Assembly (NCBI GenBank): GCA_029262595.1
Contig: JAJCZB010000065.1
Span: 1 to 64,000 of the forward strand
Length of the DNA stretch: 64,000 bases
Origin: Candidatus Babelota bacterium
GTDB taxonomy: Bacteria; Babelota; Babeliae; Babelales; Vermiphilaceae
Direction of reading: 5' to 3'
Of this stretch, positions 51,215 to 60,362 are shown one piece after another. Position 1 is the stretch's first letter. Every line of letters begins with the position of its first letter. The notes under the pieces are model-generated. The model did no database searches. It was not told the DNA's origin and saw nothing but the letters and a program-made list of their open reading frames with translations. The translations under genes and the position numbers were made by a program.

Positions 51215-52219
51215 ATGAAAAAAGATGGCATTATAAATAATTCCATGATAGATCCAAATAAAATTCTTCCCATGAAATACATGTGGGCGCGTCATCACTA
51301 TAAAGACGGCGTAGCCAATAACTGGACGCCGGAAGAAATCTCTATGCAGAAAGACATTGAGCAATGGAAATCTGCGACAGCGCTTTCAGAGACAGAACGT
51401 CGTATGATTTTGTGGAATTTAGGATTTTTTTCAACGGCAGAATCATTAACCGCAAATAACTTAGTCCTTGCGGTATATCAACATGTAACTAATCCTGAAT
51501 GCCGCCAGTATATTTTGCGCCAAGCATATGAAGAAGCGGTGCATACCGATACATTCATCTATTGCTGCGATTCGCTCGGCCTCGATCCGGACGAGATTTA
51601 CGGTATGTACGAATCGATTCCAACGATTAAAGAAAAAGATGACTTTGTTGTTAATCTCACCAAATCAGTATTAGATCCAAATTTCAAAACAGACAGCTCT
51701 GAAAATATTCAGAAGTTTTTGCATGATATCATTGGATTTTATGTGATCATGGAAGGAATCTTTTTCTATGCTGGCTTTGCTATGATGCTTGCATTAAAGC
51801 GCCAAGGCAAAATGGTTGGTATTGGCGAGCAGTTTGAATACATCATGCGTGATGAAAGTTTGCACTTAGCATTTGGGTGCGATTTGATCAACACGATCAA
51901 GGCGGAAAATCCAGAAGTATGGACTGAGAAGTTCCAATCTGAGATGGTTGCTTTGATCAAGGAATCGGTGGAGCTTGAAAAGAAATATGCATTTGATGCA
52001 TGCCCTGAAGGGGTGCTTGGCATAAATCCTCAGCAGTTCTCTGATTACGTTGAGTATATTGCGGATCGTCGTCTTGAGCGTATTGATTTGCCAAAGCAAT
52101 ACGGCCGTGCAAATCCATTCCCATGGATGTCTCAGGCTACCGATCTTGCAAAAGAGAAAAATTTCTTTGAGTCCCGCGTGACTGAATATCAAACCGCAGG
52201 ATCACTCGACTGGGAATAA
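51215..52219 (+). CDS. nrdB: Ribonucleotide reductase small subunit, class Ic type (Phe at radical site)
   Basis: Metal cofactor subunit. Ligands E76 (in STAESL), E107 and H110 (EEAVH), E180 (IMEG), E214 and H217 (RDESLH). The residue four after the first His, Tyr in ordinary class Ia/Ib enzymes, is F114. Spacing of all ligands equals that of the chlamydial Mn/Fe enzyme, as does Glu rather than Asp as first ligand. Therefore a Mn(IV)/Fe(III) cofactor rather than a tyrosyl radical is expected, which resists nitric oxide and peroxide from hosts. AGAGGA precedes the ATG. Confidence 0.95.
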   Translation: MKKDGIINNSMIDPNKILPMKYMWARHHYKDGVANNWTPEEISMQKDIEQWKSATALSETERRMILWNLGFFSTAESLTANNLVLAVYQHVTNPECRQYILRQAYEEAVHTDTFIYCCDSLGLDPDEIYGMYESIPTIKEKDDFVVNLTKSVLDPNFKTDSSENIQKFLHDIIGFYVIMEGIFFYAGFAMMLALKRQGKMVGIGEQFEYIMRDESLHLAFGCDLINTIKAENPEVWTEKFQSEMVALIKESVELEKKYAFDACPEGVLGINPQQFSDYVEYIADRRLERIDLPKQYGRANPFPWMSQATDLAKEKNFFESRVTEYQTAGSLDWE

Positions 52220-52242
52220 TTCTCATTTCATGAAACGTACAA

Positions 52243-52274
52243 AGAGGCGCTTTAAAAAGGCGCCTCTTTTTTTT
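52243..52274 (+). terminator. Intrinsic terminator of nrdAB
   Basis: Stem AGAGGCGC (52243-52250) / GCGCCTCT (52260-52267), then eight T. Confidence 0.92.
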
Positions 52275-52340
52275 GACTGATTGACTCTTTTTAATCTCTT
52301 GTTTACCCTCATGACTCATACTTTATGAGGGGTTATTTCT

Positions 52341-52580
52341 ATGTTTCTACTACACAAAAAACACTTGTTGGTTTTTTCTCTGGTAATTACAACTATTTTT
52401 TCAGCATACTCTATCGATGATGCAGCATGGCGTGAGCGAAGAGCGCATAGAAGAGCTTTAGGAAAAGCGCTTGCAAGAGCACAGTCTACCGATCCACGTA
52501 GACGCGCCTTACGAAGAAAAAAGCGAGAAGATGCTTGCGCATTGGTGCGATTAGCTTTTGGATTTAGAGAGCGAAGATAA
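52341..52580 (+). CDS. Small exported arginine-rich protein
   Basis: 79 aa. Signal peptide (ending FSAYS) and a mature part of about 55 residues with more than one third Arg/Lys (RERRAHRRALGKALARAQ; DPRRRALRRKKRED). GGGG precedes the ATG. The composition suggests binding to nucleic acid, lipopolysaccharide or host membranes; no family known. Confidence 0.6.
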   Translation: MFLLHKKHLLVFSLVITTIFSAYSIDDAAWRERRAHRRALGKALARAQSTDPRRRALRRKKREDACALVRLAFGFRERR

Positions 52581-52603
52581 AATAATTAAAAAAAAGGAAC
52601 GTG

Positions 52604-53212
52604 ATGAAAATCAAAGTAGTGATGATAGTAATTCTTCTGATGCCTTTTTCTCTTGCAGCAGGTCGCCATCGCTCTTCAGGTGCAGCGACTGAGAGCGCTT
52701 CTTTTGCGGCCGATGATGGTGCTGGCGCTGGAAGTGCGGATGATCTTGATTTGCTCGGAGCGGGCGGAGATGCGCTCGGGGCTGCAACCTTTGCAGATCA
52801 AGTGCGAGCATTGATTGATGAGCAGTATGCATCATTGGGGGCTGACGTGCGTGCAGCTTTGAAAGAGAAAGTGATCGCCGATGGATCGCAGGATGATTTT
52901 GTAGCATTGCTGGGTACAAAAAAAGCACAAGCAGATGATGCTTCTGGTGCGAGCGCTGCATCTGAAGGTGATGAGCCAGATCCGCAAAGGCTTATTGTAG
53001 ATGCTTTAGCGGCAATCGTGAAGGAAATGCAAGGTAGCAGTGCTACTCAAAAGAAGCAATATGATGAGCAATTTGAATACGAAAGAAATAAGTGGCGTTG
53101 GGGATTAGTGGTTTCTATTTTAACCGCTGTTGCCACCAATGCAGTACAACTTGGCTTTAATATCGCCCAAGCGAATGCAGCGGTAGAAAACACAACGAAC
53201 TGTACCGGGTAA
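52604..53212 (+). CDS. Exported protein with C-terminal membrane helix
   Basis: 202 aa from the second of two adjacent starts (ATG 52604, AAGGAA upstream). Signal peptide ends LAAGR. Ala/Gly/Asp-rich middle, a short helical domain (FADQVRALIDEQYASLGADVRAAL), a charged coil (KKQYDEQFEYERNKWRW), and a C-terminal hydrophobic helix (WGLVVSILTAVATNAVQLGF). Likely anchored at its end. Convergent with the thioredoxin lipoprotein gene, 2 bp apart. Confidence 0.65.
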   Translation: MKIKVVMIVILLMPFSLAAGRHRSSGAATESASFAADDGAGAGSADDLDLLGAGGDALGAATFADQVRALIDEQYASLGADVRAALKEKVIADGSQDDFVALLGTKKAQADDASGASAASEGDEPDPQRLIVDALAAIVKEMQGSSATQKKQYDEQFEYERNKWRWGLVVSILTAVATNAVQLGFNIAQANAAVENTTNCTG

Positions 53213-53214
53213 TG

Positions 53215-53652
53215 TTAAAAATACTTATTAAGTAACGCAGTCATATCTTGAGCATTTCTAATGGCGCCAGCTTTCTGATAGACCTGGCGCCCATCTTTAT
53301 ACAAACGAACTACTGGGATGCCTTTGAAATTTTTTCCAAAGCTTTGGAATGTTTCAAGATTTACTTTCAAAAAAGTAACGTTAGAAAATTGTTTGGCAAC
53401 TGCATCAATGACTGGGCTCATTGCTCGGCATGGCGGGCACCAATCGGTATAGAAATCAACAAATACGTTTCCGGATTGTATGAGTTCATCAAATTTTTCG
53501 GTTGCTTGATCTGCGCGGGTAACAAGTTGATCAAGGTAGATAACGTTACCATCAGCGCGAGACACTGTGCGGGTTGGTTCTGCTTCTGATTGGCATGAAG
53601 TTAAAGAAAGAGCACTTACAATGCACCAGGCAATTGTGAATATTTTTTTCAT
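53215..53652 (-). CDS. Thioredoxin-like lipoprotein
   Basis: 145 aa. Lipobox LTSC at residues 17-20 predicts lipid attachment and membrane anchoring. Thioredoxin fold with FYTDWCPPCRAMSPVI (active-site CPPC) and cis-Pro in GIPVVRLYKDG. Probably a periplasmic disulfide reductant or isomerase. The DoxX/MauE-like gene lies upstream on the same strand, a common redox pairing. AAAAGGAG precedes the ATG. Confidence 0.88.
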   Translation of the reverse strand: MKKIFTIAWCIVSALSLTSCQSEAEPTRTVSRADGNVIYLDQLVTRADQATEKFDELIQSGNVFVDFYTDWCPPCRAMSPVIDAVAKQFSNVTFLKVNLETFQSFGKNFKGIPVVRLYKDGRQVYQKAGAIRNAQDMTALLNKYF

Positions 53653-53707
53653 AGCATGACTCCTTTTAATAGATGTGTGTATAGCATCTGCAAAAGGGGG
53701 TGGTTTG

Positions 53708-54199
53708 TCAAATCACGTAATGCAAAAGCATCCCAAGCGCCATACCGGCCATTAAAAGATCTTCAAACAATGTGACGTACGTCATCGGCAGTTTAAATAC
53801 CATGCCTAAGCATGCGCACATGATCTCTTTTCCTGCTGCCAATTCGATAGCTACGCCGATTGCGCTAAAGATCATCAATACGTACGTAACTGCGTTGGTG
53901 AGTATTGGCATGAATCTAAAGAGATATGCAAAACCTAATCCAATTTCGATAAACGGATAGATATAGCCATATGCGATGCTTTGCTTTGCAAGCAAATCAT
54001 ACTCTTTATAGGCGGTCGCAAAATTGCGCAGATTAATTATTTTAAATGCACCAAAAACCAGAAAAAATCCTGCCATAAAATCATTCATTGCTTCCATTAG
54101 ATCCCATGCTCCGCCCATGAATTGGCGCAGGACTGTAAAGATGGTTATTGCTAAAAAAATAACAATTAATGGAATGAAATCTTTAAATGAGTAACGCAT
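53708..54199 (-). CDS. MauE/DoxX-family redox-associated membrane protein
   Basis: 163 aa from the ATG at 54199 (AAAGGA upstream); a TTG 15 bp earlier is less likely. Four transmembrane helices. Pattern DFMAGFFLVFGAFKIINL, YGYIYPFIEIGLGFAY and CACLGMVFKLPMTYVTLFED fits MauE/DoxX-like proteins; the Cys-x-Cys in CAC could relay reducing power across the membrane. Next to the exported thioredoxin, it probably supplies electrons to it. Confidence 0.78.
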   Translation of the reverse strand: MRYSFKDFIPLIVIFLAITIFTVLRQFMGGAWDLMEAMNDFMAGFFLVFGAFKIINLRNFATAYKEYDLLAKQSIAYGYIYPFIEIGLGFAYLFRFMPILTNAVTYVLMIFSAIGVAIELAAGKEIMCACLGMVFKLPMTYVTLFEDLLMAGMALGMLLHYVI

Positions 54200-54296
54200 A
54201 ACGTATCCTTTCAAAGTCGGAGCAATTGCTCAGTATCTTATCGATATGGTACTCTCAGTGTAACACAATCGCACGTAAAAAAGAGAGGGCTGAGTA

Positions 54297-55355
54297 ATGG
54301 AATTAAAAGAGCGCGTTTATGTTGATACAGTGCCACGAGATATTCAAGCAATTTTGGGTGCTGATATTGGTGGAACGAATAGTAATTTTGGTGTGTTTGA
54401 ATTTAAGAACGACAAATTAATTCTTTTGTTTTCTGTACATGCAAAAAGTCAAAATGTTGTTGATTTTACTCAGCTTGTTAAGCACGTACAAGAACTGATC
54501 TCCTCTCGGTACGACATTGTAATTCAAGCGGCACTTTTTGCATCAGCGGGAGTGGTTTCACCTGATCGCGATCGTAGTAAGCCGACCAATTTATCCTTCG
54601 AAATCAATGCGCATGCAATTAAGAAAGCGACAAATATTCCCTGTGTGTATGTAGTGAATGATTTTGAAGTGATTGGCTATGGCATTGAGTGGATTGATCC
54701 AAAGGATTTAGTAAAGGTGCATAGTGGTACTGAAAGAAAGCATGCCAACAAAGCAATTGTAGGCGCGGGAACAGGGTTGGGTAAGTGCATTATGTTTTGG
54801 AACAACTATGCAAATCGATATGTGCCGGTTGCTTCTGAAGGAGGACATGCTGATTTTGCAGTGCAACGACAGTCAGAATTAGATCTCATTCAGTTTATTC
54901 AAAAAACTGAAGAGATGGCGTGCAATGTCTCATGGGAAGACGTGCTTTCGGGAAATGGCATTCAGCGCATATATCAATTTTTTCATGCACGTGTGAATGG
55001 CGGAAGGCATGCGGATCGGAGAGATTTGCCCCATCCAGATGAAATTTTTAAAAGCCGAAACGATGATAAGCATAGTTGGGATACGTTTGAACTGTATACC
55101 ACCATTTATGCTCGATGTGCGAAAGATTTTGTACTCGATGCATTAGCGCTAGGTGGCGTTTATATCGCGGGGGGAATTGCCGTGCATAATTTGCCGATGT
55201 TTGAATTGCCTGCATTTGCAAAAGAGTTTACTAATTGCGGCAAGCAGGCTCATCTTTTACAAGATGTTCCGGTATGGGTTATCACAGATTACAACGTAAG
55301 TTTGTATGGCGCGGCATATTATTTAGTGCTTGAAGGGGTATGCAAACCAAGCTAA
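54297..55355 (+). CDS. glk: Glucokinase
   Basis: Phosphorylates glucose with ATP. GADIGGTNSNFGVF (ATP phosphate site), NDFEVIGYG, GAGTGLGKCI and SEGGHADF, the last typical of the Glk family. 352 aa, a bit longer than E. coli Glk. GAGGG precedes the ATG. With pgi and zwf nearby, it feeds glucose 6-phosphate to glycolysis and the pentose phosphate pathway. Confidence 0.9.
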   Translation: MELKERVYVDTVPRDIQAILGADIGGTNSNFGVFEFKNDKLILLFSVHAKSQNVVDFTQLVKHVQELISSRYDIVIQAALFASAGVVSPDRDRSKPTNLSFEINAHAIKKATNIPCVYVVNDFEVIGYGIEWIDPKDLVKVHSGTERKHANKAIVGAGTGLGKCIMFWNNYANRYVPVASEGGHADFAVQRQSELDLIQFIQKTEEMACNVSWEDVLSGNGIQRIYQFFHARVNGGRHADRRDLPHPDEIFKSRNDDKHSWDTFELYTTIYARCAKDFVLDALALGGVYIAGGIAVHNLPMFELPAFAKEFTNCGKQAHLLQDVPVWVITDYNVSLYGAAYYLVLEGVCKPS

Positions 55356-56171
55356 TTACTTGCGCGAAACCGTATAGGGCGAATCGGGAATAGTAACCTT
55401 GAATGATATTTTTCGGTTCGCATTTTCAGGATGCGATATCGATACATTAAACGCATGCTTGTAGTCTTTTCGGGAGACAAAAATAATCACATCTTTGGTG
55501 CTATGTGGAGGCACGATCATGTGATGATTGATACTCGATTTTTTGAGATCGCGCGTTATGGAATGATTAGAGTTAACGGTTTGTACGCCACGAATAGTGG
55601 ATAATACCGGGGTGCCCACAATTAAAAATGCAGGGACAGCCGCAAGGGCTGATCCGCCAAGGACTGCAAAGGGCGCACTCAAACTAAAGCTGCCGGTAGT
55701 GAGTATGAGTATGCCGGTGCCGCTTAATGCTAAAAAACTTCCCATGGCTAAAAAGCCACCAATTAAAAGACTCGATGCGAGTGTGCCAACGATTTGCCCA
55801 AGTGAATTTTTGTGCAATCGTGCAGCTACTTGCCGGTAGCTTAATTGTGGAAGATTAATGTCGTTCGGTTTGAGGGAAATAAGCTTATCTGTTTCATTCG
55901 TAACCGATATTTGAATGGGCCATATCGGCGGACGCTTTCTAATTTTTTTAAAGAGTCGTTGTGATTGCTTGCCGAGTAATAGCTCGCAATCGTGCGCATC
56001 AAGTTTTTTAACGCGCAGCGTAACCCCATGCGCTGTATCATAATAATCGATGAGCGCAGTTAATGGACGCATATGCGTTTGTATGGTGCGTGGATCTTTG
56101 CAGCTTGGTAATGCGATAGCTGCTAGAAGTAGAATCGATAGAGTTTGATATGAAAATGTGCCATTGATCAT
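55356..56171 (-). CDS. Putative lipoprotein with central membrane segment
   Basis: 271 aa. The N-terminus ends in LPSC (res. 21-24), a lipobox. The mid part (about 125-190) is hydrophobic and Gly/Ala-rich, with two or three possible membrane helices, flanked by beta-rich regions (WPIQISVTNETDKLISL; FNVSISHPENANRKISFKV). GGGAAGGGA precedes the ATG. It converges with glk at zero distance. Function unknown. Confidence 0.62.
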   Translation of the reverse strand: MINGTFSYQTLSILLLAAIALPSCKDPRTIQTHMRPLTALIDYYDTAHGVTLRVKKLDAHDCELLLGKQSQRLFKKIRKRPPIWPIQISVTNETDKLISLKPNDINLPQLSYRQVAARLHKNSLGQIVGTLASSLLIGGFLAMGSFLALSGTGILILTTGSFSLSAPFAVLGGSALAAVPAFLIVGTPVLSTIRGVQTVNSNHSITRDLKKSSINHHMIVPPHSTKDVIIFVSRKDYKHAFNVSISHPENANRKISFKVTIPDSPYTVSRK

Positions 56172-56322
56172 GTCCCTTCCCCCCTAACCCTCATTTCTAT
56201 TCGAATTGGAATGCACTGCATAAGGATTATAGTACTTATGCTACTTTTTGCAGTTTCTTTGTCAAGTGGAAAATGCCGGATTTACTTCCTGATGGGGTTT
56301 GTTATAGTGGGGAAATTTATAT

Positions 56323-56415
56323 GATATCCTTCGATACACCCTACCACGCATAAGGCTTTGTAGGGCACTTCCAGCCGTCGCCAAAGGCTATGGTGGACTT
56401 TCGCAGGACGAGCGA
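56323..56415. repeat. Intergenic repeat related to the 36.5-kb element
   Basis: TATCCTTCGATACACCCTACCACGC ... CAGGACGAGCG; it contains a small CCCTAC/GTAGGG hairpin and shares its ends (TATCCTTCGATACA and CAGGACGAGCG) with the left arm at 36506-36556. It sits between the lipoprotein gene and pgi. Confidence 0.55.
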
Positions 56416-56439
56416 CGTATTACTTTGAGGAGCATTCCT

Positions 56440-57726
56440 ATGAAGCCGATCCAATTTTCATATACGCATGCCACTATTCCATCTGAAAAAATTACTGAAT
56501 TCCAAGATCGCTTAGCTCCGGAAATAGGGCGAGTGAAAGCCGCCTGGGGAGCGGGATATGGGACAGATTATGCATCGCTTTCATTGCCTTGCGATGATGA
56601 ATTGCTGGCGCAGGTTGAATCAGTTGCGCGCGAAAAAAAGGCACTCAATCCACGCATGCTGATCGTGATTGGTATTGGTGGGTCTAATCTGGGTACGCTC
56701 GCCGTACTCAAGGCATTGGGGCACAATGATATCCCGGTGGCATTTGCCGATACTGTCGATGCGCCGTATATTGCGTGCATATATCAGCAGGCTGAGCAGA
56801 TCATTGCTCAGGGCGATGAAGTTATCATTGTAGTGATCAGCAAATCCGGATCAACTACCGAGACGATTGCCAACGCGCAACTTTTTAGTGCGTTATTGCA
56901 GCAATATAAAAAAGAGCACGGCATGGTAGTGATCAGTGATGCGGGCTCACCGCTTTTTGAAATTGCAAAAAAACATCAGCTTGCGCATCTTGCCATTCCG
57001 GAAAAAGTAGGCGGCCGATATTCTGTTTTTTCTGCCGTTGGGCTTTTTCCTCTTGCGATCATGGGTGTTGATATTCGCGCATTGCGTGATGGTGCGCAGT
57101 CGATGGAAGCATCGTGCACAAATACGTATTTGCAAGAAAACTCAGCAGCTTTCAGCGCGGCATTGTTGTATTATTTTTATCATAAGGGGATGGTGATTCA
57201 TGATTCGTTTGCATTTAGCCATGCACTTTCTGGCATCGGTGACTGGTATCGCCAATTGATGGCAGAGAGTATTGGAAAAGCTGAAAATAGTGCCGGCCAA
57301 AAAGTACACGTTGGCATTACGCCAACCGTTTCAATTGGATCTGTTGATTTGCATTCCGTTGCACAGCTTTATTTAGCGGGCCCGAATAATCGGATAACAA
57401 CCTTTCTTACTGTTGCCAATCAAAAAGATATTGCAGTTGCGAGTGGCACTCCATTCGATTCATTAGTGCCCATGATTCAAGAAAAAACATTCAATGAAAT
57501 TATGGATGCAATTCTGCAGGGTACTCAAAAAGCGTATCAACATGCACATCGTCCATATACATCTATTGAATTGCCGGAAATATCCGCGTATCATTGTGGG
57601 CAACTCTTTCAGATGAAAATGGTGGAAATTATGTATCTTGGTTTTTTGTTTGATATTAATCCGTTTAATCAGCCGCAGGTAGAGCTTTATAAAAAAGAAA
57701 CACGAAAGATTTTATCTCATGAATGA
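56440..57726 (+). CDS. pgi: Glucose-6-phosphate isomerase
   Basis: Interconverts glucose 6-phosphate and fructose 6-phosphate. Motifs: VIGIGGSNLGTLAVLKAL, ISKSGSTTET (phosphate loop), KVGGRYSVFSAVGLFP and the C-terminal Lys region. The ATG at 56440 has GAGGAG. 428 aa, the compact type. Its end overlaps the zwf start by 8 bp, so translation is coupled. Confidence 0.93.
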   Translation: MKPIQFSYTHATIPSEKITEFQDRLAPEIGRVKAAWGAGYGTDYASLSLPCDDELLAQVESVAREKKALNPRMLIVIGIGGSNLGTLAVLKALGHNDIPVAFADTVDAPYIACIYQQAEQIIAQGDEVIIVVISKSGSTTETIANAQLFSALLQQYKKEHGMVVISDAGSPLFEIAKKHQLAHLAIPEKVGGRYSVFSAVGLFPLAIMGVDIRALRDGAQSMEASCTNTYLQENSAAFSAALLYYFYHKGMVIHDSFAFSHALSGIGDWYRQLMAESIGKAENSAGQKVHVGITPTVSIGSVDLHSVAQLYLAGPNNRITTFLTVANQKDIAVASGTPFDSLVPMIQEKTFNEIMDAILQGTQKAYQHAHRPYTSIELPEISAYHCGQLFQMKMVEIMYLGFLFDINPFNQPQVELYKKETRKILSHE

Positions 57727-59113
57727 TCTTACTATTGTACTTCTTGGTGTTACCGGTGATTTGGCTCGCAGAAAATTATTGCCTGCGTTGTATAACTTAA
57801 TTGTACAAAAAAAATGCATTGATTTTGTGATCGTTGGGGCTGCGATTGAGCAGACGAATCCAAGTGCGATTTTGCAAGCGGTTAAAGATGGTATCGGCAA
57901 GATAGATGAGGCAGCCTGGAAACTTCTTGAAGATCGTTTTTTTTATGAGCAACTTAATTTTACAAACGAATCTGATTTTCAGCGAGTTACTACTCGCGTG
58001 CAAGGGCTTGAAAAGCAGTTTGGGCTTGCAGGAAATCGGATGGTGTACTTGGCAGCGGCGGCAGAATTTTTTTGTCCGATCACAGCAAATCTTGCAGCAT
58101 CACAATTAGTTACGCGCAAAAAAGTTGATGAAGCGCCATGGCAGCGCATTGTTTATGAAAAGCCGTTTGGGCATGACCTGCAATCGGCACACGAAATTAA
58201 TGAATGCATTGAAGATCTTTTTGAAGAGCATCAAATTTATCGAATTGATCACTTTCTCACGAAAGAATTAGTGAGCAACATTGCCTTGATTCGATTCACG
58301 AACTGCGTTTTTGAACCGCTATGGAATAATCGGTATATCGACCAAGTACAAATTGTGATTAATGAAAAAATTGCAATTGAGGGGCGCGGGGATTATTACG
58401 ATAAATATGGTGCGCTTTCGGACGTAATGCAAAATCACATGCTTGAGTTGCTTGCATTAATTGGCATGGAATCTCCGAAAAAACTATCGGGAGAATTTGT
58501 ACGTGATCGGCGCGTGCAAGTGCTTAAAGACGTGCAAGTAATCGATGGTATTCTCGGGCAATATGCAAACTATACGAAAGAAAAATCAGTTGCAAAAGAT
58601 TCAAAGACAGAGACGTTTGCAGCGATCATGCTGCGCGTTGATAATCCGCGGTGGGCCGGCGTACCGTTTTATTTAAAGACGGGAAAGTGCTTAGAAAAAA
58701 AAGAAACAGTCATTCACATTAAATTTAAATCGGTGGATTGTTTGCTTACGCATGACTGCCCGGTACCTTCCAATTGGCTTACGATTGAAGTTTCTCCGGA
58801 AGCTACATTTTCATTAAGTTTGAATGCAAAAAAACCGGGGCGAAATGAGCAAGTGGTGCCGGTATCAATGGAGTTTTGTCATAGTTGTTTGTTTGGCTCG
58901 CAAACTCCTGAATCATATGAAGTGGTGATCGAAGAAGTGGCGCGTGGCGAAAAATCAATCTCAGTTCGGTTTGATGAAATCGAGCAATGCTGGCGCATCA
59001 TTGATACGGTGCGTGAAAAAGGATTTGAACTTTTTGAGTATGCATGCGATTCAAAAGGGCCAGACGCATTAAAACAGTTTGAACAAAAACATGGTATGAG
59101 GTGGCGATCATGA
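57719..59113 (+). CDS. zwf: Glucose-6-phosphate 1-dehydrogenase
   Basis: First step of the oxidative pentose phosphate pathway; makes NADPH. LGVTGDLARRKLLPALYNL (NADP site), EKPFG, and the substrate motif RIDHFLTKE. 464 aa. Overlaps pgi and, by 4 bp, gnd, giving a three-gene operon pgi-zwf-gnd. A 6-phosphogluconolactonase is not visible in the window. Confidence 0.95.
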   Translation: MNDLTIVLLGVTGDLARRKLLPALYNLIVQKKCIDFVIVGAAIEQTNPSAILQAVKDGIGKIDEAAWKLLEDRFFYEQLNFTNESDFQRVTTRVQGLEKQFGLAGNRMVYLAAAAEFFCPITANLAASQLVTRKKVDEAPWQRIVYEKPFGHDLQSAHEINECIEDLFEEHQIYRIDHFLTKELVSNIALIRFTNCVFEPLWNNRYIDQVQIVINEKIAIEGRGDYYDKYGALSDVMQNHMLELLALIGMESPKKLSGEFVRDRRVQVLKDVQVIDGILGQYANYTKEKSVAKDSKTETFAAIMLRVDNPRWAGVPFYLKTGKCLEKKETVIHIKFKSVDCLLTHDCPVPSNWLTIEVSPEATFSLSLNAKKPGRNEQVVPVSMEFCHSCLFGSQTPESYEVVIEEVARGEKSISVRFDEIEQCWRIIDTVREKGFELFEYACDSKGPDALKQFEQKHGMRWRS

Positions 59114-60009
59114 ATGTCGGTGTAGTTGGTTTAGGAAGAATGGGTTTTGCTATTGCGGTTCGCTTGCTCAATGCAGGCCACCAAGTAGTGGGGCTTGATC
59201 ATAGCGAAGAAATTAAAAAGAAGGCAGCTGAGATTGGCGTCACTGTTGCCGATGATATTAAAGACGTAGCAGAACAAACTGATGTTGTATGGATCATGGT
59301 GCCGATCTCGCAAGTAGACACTGTTATTAAAGATGTGCGCCCGCATTTAAAAGCGGGGGACATTATCGTAGATGGTGGCAATAGCTTCTATAAGGATTCG
59401 CAGCGCCGAGAAAAAGAACTTTCTGCTGATGGTATTTTCTTTTTAGATTGCGGCACGTCCGGCGGTATTGAAGGAGAAGGACGTGGCTTTTGCTTAATGG
59501 TTGGCGGCGATGAAGCATCATATACAAAAATACATCCTGTTTTTGCAGCGATTGCAGCTCCAGGTGGTATGGGGCATATTGGCCCGTCAGGTGCAGGCCA
59601 TTACGTAAAGACAGTGCACAATGGCATTGAGTATGGAATGCTGCAAGCATACGGCGAAGGCTTTCAAATTGTTAAAGAGGGTGCGTTTGAAAAAAATGCA
59701 ATCGATCTTGAAGAGCTGTCTCGCATTTGGCAAGTGAGCTCAATAATACGATCTTTTTTACTTGAGCTTACGCATCGCGTTATGGCGCAAGATCAAGAGC
59801 TGCATGATATCAGTGGCGAACTTGCAGAAGGCGGTACGGGAAAATGGACTGTTGAGCAAGCGCATGAGGCAGGAGTTCCGGTACCGGTCATTGAAGCTGC
59901 ATTAAAGGTAAGAGAGTGGTCGCGAGAAACTGGCGGAAATTATGCAACGAAGCTTGTGGCGATGCTGCGGCATGAATTTGGTGGGCATGCGGTTAAGAAG
60001 TTAAAGTAG
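59110..60009 (+). CDS. gnd: 6-phosphogluconate dehydrogenase (decarboxylating), short form
   Basis: Converts 6-phosphogluconate to ribulose 5-phosphate, yielding NAD(P)H. VGLGRMGFAIAVRLL is the Rossmann site; DGGNSFYKDS, FLDCGTSGGIEG and KTVHNGIEYGMLQAYGEGF are active-site motifs. At 299 aa it is the short YqeC/GndA type. The ATG at 59110 overlaps the zwf stop (ATGA) with GAGGTGG upstream; a GTG at 59101 is less likely. Product supplies pentose phosphate for PRPP and purine synthesis. Confidence 0.93.
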   Translation: MNVGVVGLGRMGFAIAVRLLNAGHQVVGLDHSEEIKKKAAEIGVTVADDIKDVAEQTDVVWIMVPISQVDTVIKDVRPHLKAGDIIVDGGNSFYKDSQRREKELSADGIFFLDCGTSGGIEGEGRGFCLMVGGDEASYTKIHPVFAAIAAPGGMGHIGPSGAGHYVKTVHNGIEYGMLQAYGEGFQIVKEGAFEKNAIDLEELSRIWQVSSIIRSFLLELTHRVMAQDQELHDISGELAEGGTGKWTVEQAHEAGVPVPVIEAALKVREWSRETGGNYATKLVAMLRHEFGGHAVKKLK

Positions 60010-60092
60010 TGACATAACATTAAATGTAAACTTGGGAAGAGAAAGAGTTATATTTTCTGATTTTTTTCCGTTCGCCTGAGTGTAGCGCTTAT

Positions 60093-60306
60093 TAGGCTCT
60101 GTAAGCAAATTTTAAAAGAAGTTTGAAAATGATATTACAATGCTTTCTATTACAGGTGTTTTACCATTCCGTTCGTCCTGAGCTTGTCGAAGGATACGGG
60201 CGGAAAAAGTATGTTTTATCATTCGTTTCCTTCGACAAGCTCAGGACGAACGGTTGGACCTTGATGCAAGTTGGATAAAACTGATAATGTTTGTTCGCAG
60301 AATCTA
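60093..60306. mobile_element. MITE-like element, copy 2
   Basis: 214 bp. Ends TAGGCTCTGTAAGCAAA and, on the opposite strand, TAGATTCTGCGAACAAAC match the inverted ends of the copy at 29117, with TA at both borders. It keeps the same internal palindrome but lacks the 40-bp tandem repeats. No coding region. The remaining gap before 60363 holds a fragment of the TGTATCGAAGGA repeat and nothing else seen. Confidence 0.8.
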
Positions 60307-60362
60307 GCAAGTAGAATGTATCGAAGGATACATCAGGGCTAGATTCTATAGAAAGGACACAT

